From: Gibbula magus
Taxonomy: Eukaryota; Mollusca; Gastropoda; Trochida; Trochidae
Assembly (NCBI GenBank): GCA_936450465.1
Contig: OW388300.1
Coordinates: 21,763,232-21,827,231, forward strand
Direction of reading: 5' to 3'
Length of the DNA: 64,000 nt
Of this stretch, positions 44,857-54,483 are shown piece by piece. Position numbers and translations under genes: made by a program. The notes below the pieces were generated by a model, which saw nothing but the letters and a program-made list of their open reading frames with translations, searched no databases and was not told the origin of the DNA. Position 1 is the first letter of the stretch. Every line of letters begins with the position of its first letter.

Positions 44857-47800
44857 GTATTTAGGTTAAAAAATTTAAAATTGTATTTTTTTGTCTTTTA
44901 AGGTATGTTTAAATGTACAAAGGGCAATGACATTTAAATTCTAACGATAACTTTGGCTCGGTGACGTCGAATGTGTTCTGTCTCTTTCTCCTTGATGGTT
45001 GCCGGATGTTCAGGTAACTTAGATTAATTGTATTTAGTTTTATACAGTATTGTTTCGGTGTTTCCATAACTAATTATATATTGTATGATACATATTTGTC
45101 TTAAGATACGATATTGTGGTGTTGTACATTATCACATTTCTGCAATTTCAGCTATGATTATGGGCCCCCCTTTCGGCTTTCCAAACATGCCACCGTCATT
45201 TCCAATGGGTCCACCTGTACAAATGGGTCTACGTGTACAGATGGGTCCACTTGTACAAATGGGTCCACCTGTACAAATGGGTCCACCACAACAGATGGGA
45301 GCTCAGCAAAGTCAACAAGGTCCTCAATCCACTGGAGTGTGCGCCTGTCAGGGAGGAGTGTGTGCACAAGCAACCAACGGAACTTACTTCTGTGTTTGCC
45401 TTGAAGGTCATAGCCTTGATAAAACCGGGAAAATATGTTTGCGGGACCCACGTGAGTGAACGATAAATTCCTGTGTTTAGTCATGTATATACCATTATTA
45501 TTTTTAGAACTTTCACATTTAAAGGCGCTATATCAGGTTTTGTGTATAGTATTCTTTTACTCAAATTTGCTTTGTATTACCAATGTTTATACGCTAGAAA
45601 ACGGTTATCCGTATTCGAAGAAAGTGGTGCTTCGAAAAAGCGACAGTGTTGTGGAACTCAGTGTGAGAGGTAGATTTGTAGGTCTCATGCGTTTTTGAAA
45701 GTTCTGACAGCAAGATGGTTGACCATTCCATCATTGTACCATATTCAAACTCTACTTGTGTTTAAGTATCGCTACATCGGTCAGATCACTTGAACTACCT
45801 TCGAGCGGGCATTTTAGTGTGAACACCTTAAAATGACCGCTCAGAAATTGACTCTCAAGGCATTCGTTTGATAACTCTTTTTATTGATTCAGGAGTAGTA
45901 TTTAGCCCTTTATAACAATGTATTTAACTTTTTGTGTAATAATTTTAGTAAGAATTACGGCGTGCTACAGCGCCTTTAAGAGGCATTTTAGAATTTGTAG
46001 AGATATAGAGATTAATTTCAAGGCTGCAACTTAATGCACCACGATGTGCATTTCCTTTTGTCTACGTGTTAATACATCGTTAACGTAAACATTATGTGTT
46101 TGTTTTCGTTTGATTAAGAGATAGATGTTAGATGTTGACTGGATGTTACACATAGAAAGCTTATTTGTTTTTCGTTTCTACTCGGTGTTTGTTTGGATGT
46201 TATGAATTCTTCTTATGCATGATTTGAATAATTCGTTTATGTGAATCATTCGTTCAATACACGGTTCACATTTACAGTTGTCTGGGCAATCTTCGATATA
46301 GATTTATGGACTTTGGAATAATGTATTAAGAACTTCACGCCAATATCGCTGAATTATACAGTATAGGTTAATTTAGACGAAACATACGACCTTTTTTTAC
46401 TAAACGTACACTTTGCAAACATGTAACATTTAATCAAAAGACCGTTTTTGATAAAAAGAGTAGTGTTACAATCACAAGAGTTTCAAAACATTCATGCAAA
46501 TCATAGCGTGCATTAATACAAAGTATATTTCACAGTGAATTTATCCTGGTTTACTTATTAACATAACGTGTATAAAAGAACATAAACCAAATACTTCGTG
46601 ACTTCATACCTTAAGGTAACTTAAGGAAAATATATTCGTGTGGCAGTAATACGTTCCTACAACAGACATTTCATATTAATCTTGTCCTAGCTTGCACCAT
46701 AATACAATGCGTTATATTTGGAAGTTATGTTAATGTATTTACATAAGATAAACGATGAGATGTGTCGGCAACTGCATACAGAGGTGACCTGGATGTAAAA
46801 GAGAAAAACATCCAAATGAAATGAATTAGCTTCTATCTTTCTGGCGAGGGTGAGATGAGGTGATGTTAGGGTTTTACGCTGCTTTCAAGAATACTTCACT
46901 TCTACCAGAAAGCTAATGTTTTATCAAAAAGAAAGTTCGTAGCACCATTGATGACGAAATTCAGTGTAGCATTGTATGTAGAACAATTTCTAACCCAGAC
47001 CTCATGTTCCGCAACCGAGCACGATAATAATCACTATACCATGATCTGAAACATAACATCTAGGAGGTGAGATGATTTTAGGTTTAACACTGCTTTTAAG
47101 AGAACCTAACTTATATCACGGCTGTCAGTATTACATGTATTGCAGGGAGAAAGCCCGCGCCACTAGTGTCGATATACATTGCAGTGACCTAGCGAATCAT
47201 GGGTGGTACTGTGCTGAAATTCGGTGAAGCATTGCACCAAACCTTACTGCATTGAGATTAGTTCTCTATAGAAGACAAAGTTGACGATCCTCAGTCGGGA
47301 TTCGAACCCCTGACCTCTTTATCAGAAACCGAACAACTGCGCTAGCTATCCGTGATTCTCTTTCCGCTCTGGACACTGGAACCGACATGCCGCATTTAAT
47401 GACGTTGTCAAGGTTTCGTATTATATATAGGTCCTTTAACCATCTGGACGGATGATTTGAAAAAGATTTGATTATTTCTAAAATTATTTTTCTAAAAGAA
47501 TATTTGAATGTGAACTATTAAATTCCATCTGGATAAGTGGGCGATTTAGGATTAAACATTATGAAGCTAGTTAATCTACTTTCTATATTTTTGTTTGTTT
47601 GAACTAAGATTATTTCACGTGTACATGGAATTCTCTGCAAATGATATTGAGGATTATAACTATTATATTCAAGTCTCAATTTTCATTGTTACTGTATTGA
47701 CAGCGTGTCCCTCCAAACCGTGTACCAAGGGCAAGTGCTACATCTCATACTACGAGAGAATCCCGGAGTGTGTTTGCAAGCAAGGTTTCAAATTATCACC

Positions 47801-49925
47801 AACAGACCCGACCATCTGTGAACCAATTAAGTCTAAAAGCACTTCAGGTATGTCGTCAGCTTAATGCTAATGCCCTACTTTGATGTGTATCCGGCTTTGT
47901 GACAGAACTGACTTCTGGTGTATCTGATTGTGTGTTTGTGTACCTACACTGTCGACCAAAATAAACGCCTACTTGATTTTCCTTAAAATGAACAATGAAA
48001 TAATATCTGAAATATAGTTAATGGTGGTCTCAACGTTATGCTGAAACAATAATTAATATGAAAGATCATTGAAATCGTGGAAGTCGAGTCAATAACATTC
48101 ATGAAAACCAGGCCCAATGAAGACCACTACTTCCGGTTGATTCACTTTCGCACCATAACCACGTACATCTGTAGCGTCACCACCACTTTAATACAAATGC
48201 GTGCCTGACCTGTTGCTCGTTGTTGTATGAAAATATGTTTCAAATGTTTTTCTGATCAAGCACTGATCGTAAACTGAAAACATAACAATTTCTATTGTCT
48301 CATTTCAACAATTCAGCTATACTTTTATGACTTCTGAAATTTGAATATTTTACGCAGAAATGGTGCACCTTCATAATGCTATAATATTATTAAACTATTC
48401 ATTATAGATTTTACGAAATCTGATATCTAAAGATATCTGTTAGGCGTTTGTTTTGGCCGACGGTGTACCTGTGTTTTGTTCACTTTACACCCTCATGTAT
48501 CTTCGATGGTATCAAAACATGTTCTGACCATAATTGCTTTAAAAAAATCCTGTATAATAACTAAAATGTGACATCTGAATGACACATGTATGCGTATCTA
48601 TATGCGCATGTATTTTATGTTAATGCTGTTTTAAGTGAATGGAAATGTACCGAAAAAATGGAGAAAAAAAAATGTTCTGATCATAATTGTGAGTTGTGAT
48701 AATTGTGAGTGTTTTCCCCTTAAAACTAAATGTCAATTATCTTACTGTTAATGAGTTTTAGAAATATGTATTTTCACGTCTAGATTCTTAATCGTGAACT
48801 TATATGTGTTTCACAATGTAAATGTCAGTGTCAATCTCACTCTTCATTGAAACTAATTAATATTTTTCTATATAAAATGTAGTTAAAGTTGTTTAACAGT
48901 TTATGAAGTTTACCTTTTATTTAACTGCTATCGACGATACAGTTACACGACATTTACCAGGCATAAGGTCAAACAAATTTCAACATATAGTCAGTATGAT
49001 AAGTAGCATTCGTACGTAGTCATGTCATCACGACACCTCTACTACGAATTCAGCTCCACGACAGTGCACCACAAGACGATGCCGTAACGGAAGATGCGAG
49101 ACTGTGTCTGCTGGGGTCACGAAATGTGTCTGCAATCCGGGGTACAAACTGACTCAGTTTGGAAGGTGCGTAGTCTCGGTATCCTCCCCAGCTCCCTCCA
49201 CACCTACCGCTCAATCCACACGAGCAGGGGGCAGGACATCTGCACTCACTGGAAACCAGCCAGCCACTGGAACCAGGACCACGATGAACCAAGGGGTACT
49301 GACTAACATCCTGGATATGGGTAAGCTTGTCACAGAAGAGACCCGAATCAAATAAACTACAGCTAATCACTCACCCTTCGCGTGTTACCGTCACTAGAAC
49401 CATCATTGGATTCATTTGACAGTTCAATTTCTCTTTTCAACACGAAGCTTTTACTAAACTGATTTACTAAGTATGCATCTTTCTTTGAAATAATACATGT
49501 ATGTTTTGTTTCTAATTGATCACAGCGGTCATCCAAAGTAGCTTCAAGTTAACTGTTTATAGTTATATCTTGTTGTTGGAAATGTGTAAGCCATTTAATT
49601 ATATTAAACCTTTCTTACAGTTTTTGCTTTTCTATTTCATCATTGTGAATATGTTAAATGTGTATCGTAGACATTCCTAAAAATTTAACATACTAGCTTC
49701 ATTAAAAAACAATGCCAAATTGGATAAAAAATAGATTCTGAAGTGTTCAACAACAAACTTTCATAGAGAGTCAGTGTAATAAACTAAACTATATTTCAAG
49801 AATAAAAGAACTGATTTAAAAATTAATCAATGTTTGTTCTTCCAGATGCGTCTGATGCTGCTTTGTTGAACAGTCGAAATCCGCAGCAAGCTTACATGCA
49901 GTACATGATGCTTAATGAAATGTAA
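44796..49925 (+). CDS. Gene C: secreted Met/Pro/Gly-repeat protein with three EGF modules
   Basis: Exons 44796-44856, 45152-45451, 47704-47847, 49054-49320 and 49846-49925; all junctions are GT..AG in phase 1, total 852 nt, 283 aa plus TAA. Residues 1-20 are a signal peptide (CLLGAVLAFLMVFSI). Residues 21-81 are low-complexity: Met falls exactly every six residues from 39 to 69 (PVQMGP type). EGF-like modules lie at 84-116, 122-159 and 173-207, each with six Cys; the first has an unusual C-A-C start and an N-G-T glycosylation sequon. Residues 208-257 are Ser/Thr/Pro/Gly-rich, and the tail AYMQYMMLNEM is Met-rich. It shares EGF modules with gene A and Met/Gly/Pro composition with gene B. The matrix or adhesive role is inferred. 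Confidence 0.88.
45152..45451 (+). CDS. Gene C exon 2: Met-Gly-Pro repeat plus EGF-1
   Basis: A 300-nt phase 1-1 exon (acceptor ATTTCAG, donor GTGAGT). The repeat has an 18-bp period at about 45206-45300, encoding six Met-Gly units, followed by Gln-rich linker and the first EGF-like module (Cys 84, 86, 91, 101, 103, 116). Confidence 0.87.
46851..47049 (-). mobile_element. Diverged tRNA-SINE copy
   Basis: It matches the neighbouring SINE in order: tail block GGGTTTTACGCTGCTTTCAA, middle GACGAAATTCAGTGTAGCAT, and a decayed tRNA head (CAACCGAGCACG...CACTATACCATGAT). The promoter boxes are mutated, so it is the older of the pair. Confidence 0.55.
47066..47357 (-). mobile_element. tRNA-derived SINE
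   Basis: On the minus strand the head has an A box (TAGCTAGCGCAGTTG, 47334-47348) and a B box (GGGGTTCGAATCCC, 47297-47310) about 25 bp apart, as in a tRNA-type Pol III promoter. A central body and a conserved tail (GTTCTCTTAAAAGCAGTGTT AAACC) follow. The tRNA-like head lacks good cloverleaf pairing, so it is not a functional tRNA gene. Confidence 0.75.
47704..47847 (+). CDS. Gene C exon 3: EGF-2
   Basis: A 144-nt phase 1-1 exon (acceptor TTGACAG, donor GTATGT) encodes residues 121-168. The Cys pattern is C-P-S-K-P-C-T-K-G-K-C ... C-V-C-K-Q-G-F ... C. No calcium-binding motif. Confidence 0.87.
47848..49053 (+). other. Gene C intron 3
   Basis: A 1.2-kb AT-rich intron with no recognised feature. 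Confidence 0.7.
49054..49320 (+). CDS. Gene C exon 4: EGF-3 and Ser/Thr/Pro linker
   Basis: A 267-nt phase 1-1 exon (acceptor ATTCAG, donor GTAAGC) encodes residues 169-257. EGF Cys are at 173, 178, 183, 193, 195 and 207, with basic residues in the first loop (TTRRCRNGRC). The linker is rich in Ser, Thr, Pro, Gly and Ala. Confidence 0.87.
49321..49845 (+). other. Gene C intron 4
   Basis: A 525-bp AT-rich intron. Nothing else is recognised. Confidence 0.7.
49846..49925 (+). CDS. Gene C exon 5: Met-rich C-terminus
   Basis: It encodes residues 258-283 and the TAA stop. The acceptor is GTTCTTCCAG. The final 11 residues contain four Met and two Tyr. Confidence 0.82.
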
Positions 49926-50086
49926 CTTAATACCAATATATCAACATTGCTACTTCTTACATTAAGTGTTGTGACTGAACTTGTCTCTGCTCTGTATGCG
50001 AGAATAATGATGATACATGTACTAAACTCTGACCAACTAATGTCGAGGACTTTCATTGATTCATGGTTGAACCATTTACGATAAAC

Positions 50087-50092
50087 AATAAA
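50087..50092 (+). terminator. Poly(A) signal of gene C
   Basis: AATAAA lies 162 bp after the stop codon. A MITE target duplication begins at the very next base (50093), so the cleavage region downstream would fall inside the MITE. Confidence 0.6.
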
Positions 50093-50102
50093 TCCATCGA
50101 TG

Positions 50103-50535
50103 CAGTCTGATTAAAACCGACGGTTTTCCGGGAAAATGTTTTCCAAAATAGTGCATCTACCGGGATACGAACTGGGTGACGCCAAACCGTCTGATAACAG
50201 CCCGTAGACTTCCATGTTCTGACGCAATTCAGTTAAACAATCACAAGACATCCAACAAAAGCTTTCGGTGCGAGAAGCTAGGGGCAGATAACTCCAAACA
50301 GCTATCATTTTGTCTGTTCCGAATGCTTTCAAAACAGCGAACGTTAAACAACTGTGATGTGATTGGTCAGCTGTTTGACCGGGCTTTGGCTGCGCTAAAC
50401 TGGTTCGGAACACGCGCCTATACGGGATGTTCTCAGACCTTATGGCAATGAATCTACAGAATCTGTTCGTATCCCGGTAGATACATAATTTTGCAAACTT
50501 TATTCCTCGGAACAAGGTCGATTTTAATCAGACTG
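50103..50535. mobile_element. MITE with 10-bp target duplication, copy 2
   Basis: It starts CAGTCTGATTAAAACCGAC and ends GTCGATTTTAATCAGACTG. Flanks TCCATCGATG (50093-50102) and TTCATCGATG (50536-50545) match at 9 of 10 positions. Length is 433 bp, longer than copy 1 by about 60 bp of interior that copy 1 lacks (the segment around GTTTGACCGGGCTTTGGCTG). No coding sequence. Confidence 0.88.
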
Positions 50536-50545
50536 TTCATCGATG

Positions 50546-51914
50546 TAAAGATTCACGTGTGCGTTTATGTTTATAATTATGTACTTATAGTACTAATAAA
50601 CGCTAGTTAGTGTCATCTGTTCATTTATAATAAAATTACACCAAAAGAGTTTGATGAAATGGCTTTAACAGTCTGATTTTATATTCACGTTTATTCCTGT
50701 TAAGTGGGTAGATTCGCCAATTAACATTGTTTTAGGATCCGAATAGGAGATTCCAGGCTTATATTGTTTTGTTCTCGACTGTCCGTCTGGTTTGCCCAAC
50801 TTTAGCCGTAGCCATGACCTTTGATTGGTCATTGACAGGCTTGTAATATCTGACATATGCATGCCTTGTGATGAGACCATATGTCAAGTCAGAACGGCTT
50901 ATCACTGACCAATCAGCAAAAATTATGATCAACGTCTATGTTTTTAAAAAAACACTATGACCTTATCTGAAAGGTCTCATCACAATGGATGCACATGTTT
51001 AATTTTCGTAAATGCTTCCTACGTCAAGGTCAAGGTTACATGGTCAATTAGCACCTTTTCTGAAAGGTTTTACCACAAAGGACATACTTGTATAGTATAC
51101 CACACTTACAGGTAGTGCAACGTTTAAAGTTTTAAATAGTGTATTATACTATATATCATACTATTAGCCATATTCTTGTAACAGCACAATACTTCAGTGT
51201 TGTGTGCTTGATCAATGTGACAACGCGATCTTGTGCCACATTCCTCTTGTAAAAATGATTAAGGTACAGTCTAAACCAGTGACCCTCGCAATTTAAAACA
51301 TATATTCCAAATTGACACAAAGCTGACTCAGTTGAACTAAATGCCATATATATACACTATATCAAAATAAGATATACACCTGTAGCTCTTCGTTCATGAC
51401 GTACAACGGGATAAGTTTCCAAACGTAGTTCCCAGCAAGGTGTATGACAGGGCAGAGTCCTATCAGCATAGTTTTTCTGGTCTTTATAAATGGTTTGATA
51501 ACTGATTTAAGATTTGTGGTAAAGGTACATGTCTATATGGTATCGGTGTATCTTCAGACTTGTTACTGCTTTTCAGAAAGTGAATTTAGCCATGGAGATT
51601 TGACCATCGAACATCAAAGCAGTTAATCAATAGTTTAAAGTAAAACATCTGCGATTCTCGATACCAGCATACGAAAACAAACGAAGACAAGTCAAAGCCA
51701 AAGATGTTTATTGTAGGTCAGACCTGCGACATACGAGTTCGTAATACAACTTCACATGTTATGTGATGGGTATACACCACATTCTATATAAACCATAATG
51801 CACTTACATGCTATGCTAGGAGATGTAACACTATAACACTGAAACCCAAACTGACACCCAAGAAAAAGTGACAAGCGACACACATTTGGTAATGTAATTT
51901 TCTCAGAAAAGACT
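50546..51914. other. Spacer between gene C and the GPCR gene
   Basis: A solitary MITE-type end (ACAGTCTGATTTTAT) lies near 50670. An imperfect inverted repeat pairs 50860-50880 (GCATGCCTTGTGATGAGACC) with 50971-50995 (GGTCTCATCACAATGGATGC). A possible LINE RT remnant is listed separately. The GPCR 3' UTR should lie near 51700-51914. Confidence 0.5.
51430..51600 (+). pseudogene. Possible LINE reverse-transcriptase relic
   Basis: The frame gives SIVFLVFINGLITDLR, resembling the S-P-L-L-F-x-x-F-I-N-D-L segment that precedes the YADD motif in LINE RT. Too short and decayed for assignment. Confidence 0.3.
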
Positions 51915-52922
51915 TCACATTTCGGTTATCTTAAGACTGTCGCCCTCTGCGCCACTTACCACAGACGATACACTTGCAATTCCATTCCTCGATGCCTTAA
52001 CTTTGTTTATTTTGCCAAAAACGGATGCAAGGATAGGACTAGTTCTCTGAAATGTTTTATTCATTGCACCGTAGAGTATCCAATTAATGGAACAGTTTAC
52101 AAAAATGAAAGAATTGGCCAAAATCATTAATTCTGGGGAGAGATTCGGTAAAAATAACCAAATGATTATTAAGGGTAGAGTCAATGTGACATAGAAGATA
52201 AATACTAAAAATATGCTAATAATGCTACATTCATCTTTGTGATTGATCGTTTGAGAGTTGTCCACACTTCTGCTGTTCCTGACAACACTTCGGGACTGTT
52301 TCATGGTCATCCAGATCTTCCAATAGCATAAAAACAAACATGTATAAATTGTCAAGACGAACAAGCAAAATGACATGTAGGCTAAATGGTCACCCCCTGT
52401 TTCGCAAATATGTGAGAATTTGTTGTAAGATATACTACCGGTGAAAACGAAATACATTTCGAACAAAAATCCGAAAAGCCAAATTGACAGGCATAGGACA
52501 ATACTCGACTTCCTGCCCATACATTTGTCATAGACGGTTGTCTTGCAAACCTTCAGATAACGACTGAGTCCAATCATCGCAACACATTGGAAACTGACAA
52601 TCACAATCATTTCTGAAAAGGCAGCAATGTATCCACACCATGCCTTGCTGAGAGGGAACCGCCCCATTATAAGATCACCGATATCAACTGGCGTAATAAA
52701 CAGGCAAAATATTGCGTCGGCGATGGCCAGGTTGATGATGAAGTAGTTGATTGGCTGACGCAGATCCTTCTTAGAAAGGATGATGAGGACGATGGCAATA
52801 TTACCTGGACCTCCGAAAATCATGCAGGTCACGTCAAGGATGACGATGAACACTCTGAAGGGAATATTCAGAGGGATTCCAATTCCAAAATCGTCTGAAC
52901 TTTGGTTAGCAGTGGAATTCAT
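51915..52922 (-). CDS. Class A (rhodopsin-like) GPCR
   Basis: 335 aa, a single coding exon, seven hydrophobic segments. Landmarks: GPGN (residues 38-41, TM1), NLAIAD (64-69, TM2), Cys96 at the TM3 start and Cys173 in loop 2 for the conserved disulfide, SRY (120-122) in place of DRY, TLTLP (246-250) in TM6 without the usual CWxP tryptophan, and NWILY (280-284) in place of NPxxY. An N-S-T sequon and an N-Q-S sequon lie at the N-terminus. Start chosen at MNSTANQ, because an acceptor-like TTTTTCAG lies 14 bases upstream, implying a spliced 5' UTR; an in-frame ATG further upstream would read through that site. The NxxxY ending and R-Y motif recall melatonin-receptor-like orphan receptors, low certainty. 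Confidence 0.88.
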   Translation of the reverse strand: MNSTANQSSDDFGIGIPLNIPFRVFIVILDVTCMIFGGPGNIAIVLIILSKKDLRQPINYFIINLAIADAIFCLFITPVDIGDLIMGRFPLSKAWCGYIAAFSEMIVIVSFQCVAMIGLSRYLKVCKTTVYDKCMGRKSSIVLCLSIWLFGFLFEMYFVFTGSISYNKFSHICETGGDHLAYMSFCLFVLTIYTCLFLCYWKIWMTMKQSRSVVRNSRSVDNSQTINHKDECSIISIFLVFIFYVTLTLPLIIIWLFLPNLSPELMILANSFIFVNCSINWILYGAMNKTFQRTSPILASVFGKINKVKASRNGIASVSSVVSGAEGDSLKITEM

Positions 52923-53360
52923 CTTTTGAGGTGGCACTGAAAAATACGAAATGTATCTGATTATACATACATGTATATACATGCTGATCATTATAATACC
53001 CCGCGTCTGAAACTCTGAAATAATATGTCATCACAATGGTCAATCATGAACAACTCATATGCAAAATACTTTAAGTATCATATACATATGGAGGTAAAAG
53101 TTCTACAAGATAGAACACTGAAGCAGCCACTCCAATTAACACGTCAGACATACACGAACGAAGATGCAACCATATTCTACAAAACCCGTGGATTTTGTTT
53201 GCGAAAGAAACTATTTTACTAGTCAACTATATTTCTATCAGATTTTTATAATTTTATTGACTAAAGTTAGATTTTGTTCCTTCATTTATTTCAACATTAT
53301 ACTATACTATACTATACTAATATAATAAATACTCTTTTTAAGTAAATATTTATTTTGAAA
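52923..53360. other. Spacer or 5' region of the GPCR gene
   Basis: A candidate 3' splice site (TTTTTCAG) for the GPCR coding exon lies just upstream of 52922 on the minus strand. A short TACTA repeat lies near 53300. The upstream exon is not recognised. Confidence 0.5.
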
Positions 53361-53365
53361 TATTT

Positions 53366-54048
53366 TGTTCTGTTTTATAGACAGATAACCCCGGCCTCCC
53401 TGGGTAACACAAGAAATAAGTCATGTTCCACTTCATTGTTTTTATTTTTGGAAGGCTTCTAAAAGGGTAAAAGACTGAAAAATACAAAGAAAGTACATTC
53501 AGTATGTTTTAGAGCACAACAATGTCAATTCAAAAACACGTTTGCTTACATATCAATTTTCAAAGAAAGCTGTATTGACAATGCAGATTAATATTTTACT
53601 GCCGCTTCACATTTGTTAATCAAACATAAGATAGCATAAAGATATTGTACAAGGATGGTAAAAATTATTAAAAAAGTAAATATACCCATCACTGTTCGCC
53701 ATGAGCGCGAAACCACGTGGTACTATGCCAAATTTATAAAAACAAATATTTACCAAAATTTACATGAGTTTGTATAATCATTACATGATAGAAGTGTTGT
53801 AAACACAATTTGTCGATGAATAAAGGGATACATACACTTTGGTACCTATGGATTTCCTAAATGGTGCATGATCTGCAATGCCGAAGACGTGCACTGACGC
53901 CATGTTGAACCAAAAACCAAAAACCCGAAACCGAAACCAGAATTTCCTGGAAGTCAAAGGGAGATAACCCATACCATGGTCCTAGAATGCCGCCATAAAA
54001 AAATCAATAATAAAGCCAATATGTAGCTGTTTTGCATGAAACAGTACA
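53366..54048 (-). repeat. 3' LTR of the Pao/BEL element
   Basis: 683 bp, identical to the other LTR except T/C at about 53457 and one A fewer in the run near 54000. It is preceded, on the coding strand, by the purine tract AGGTGGGGAG at 54049-54058. Confidence 0.95.
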
Positions 54049-54483
54049 CTCCCCACCTAATATCTGTGACAAGATATTACCGAAACAATGTTACATGAAT
54101 ATTTCAACATACAATTTCAACTTCAAATACAAAACTTAAGTTTCCTAACATCACTTGAAAATACAAATATAGTGCTGATCATAAGTCAACAAGATTCATA
54201 TTTTGACTACCCATACATATCAATATACTTTTATGCTGAAAACAATTGTTTTCATTTCAAACATTGTTGGCTTTTCAAACTAAGCCAAACAAATCCTCAA
54301 CATGTCATGTGAAACAACATCAAAGTCAAAGAAACATCCAAATATCCAAAAATGTCATTATTTTTTCAAAGAAAATATCAACTTGGTTCACTTTTAAAAA
54401 TCACTAGGTAAGAATTTCTAAAGCAAACATCAATAATCACTCCCAATCTTTGAGAAATACACAAGATGCAAAACTAAACATGG

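Larger units (their letters stand above)
45452..47703 (+). other. Gene C intron 2
   Basis: A 2.25-kb intron carrying two SINE copies (46851-47049 and 47066-47357). The rest is AT-rich without recognised features. Confidence 0.7.

Noticed and set aside
47297..47348. Possible tRNA gene (A and B boxes)
   Set aside because: Acceptor and anticodon stems do not pair convincingly, and the sequence continues into a SINE body shared with a neighbour.
53781..53972. 63-codon open frame present in both LTRs
   Set aside because: It is identical in the two LTRs only because they are copies; no known LTR-encoded protein fits.
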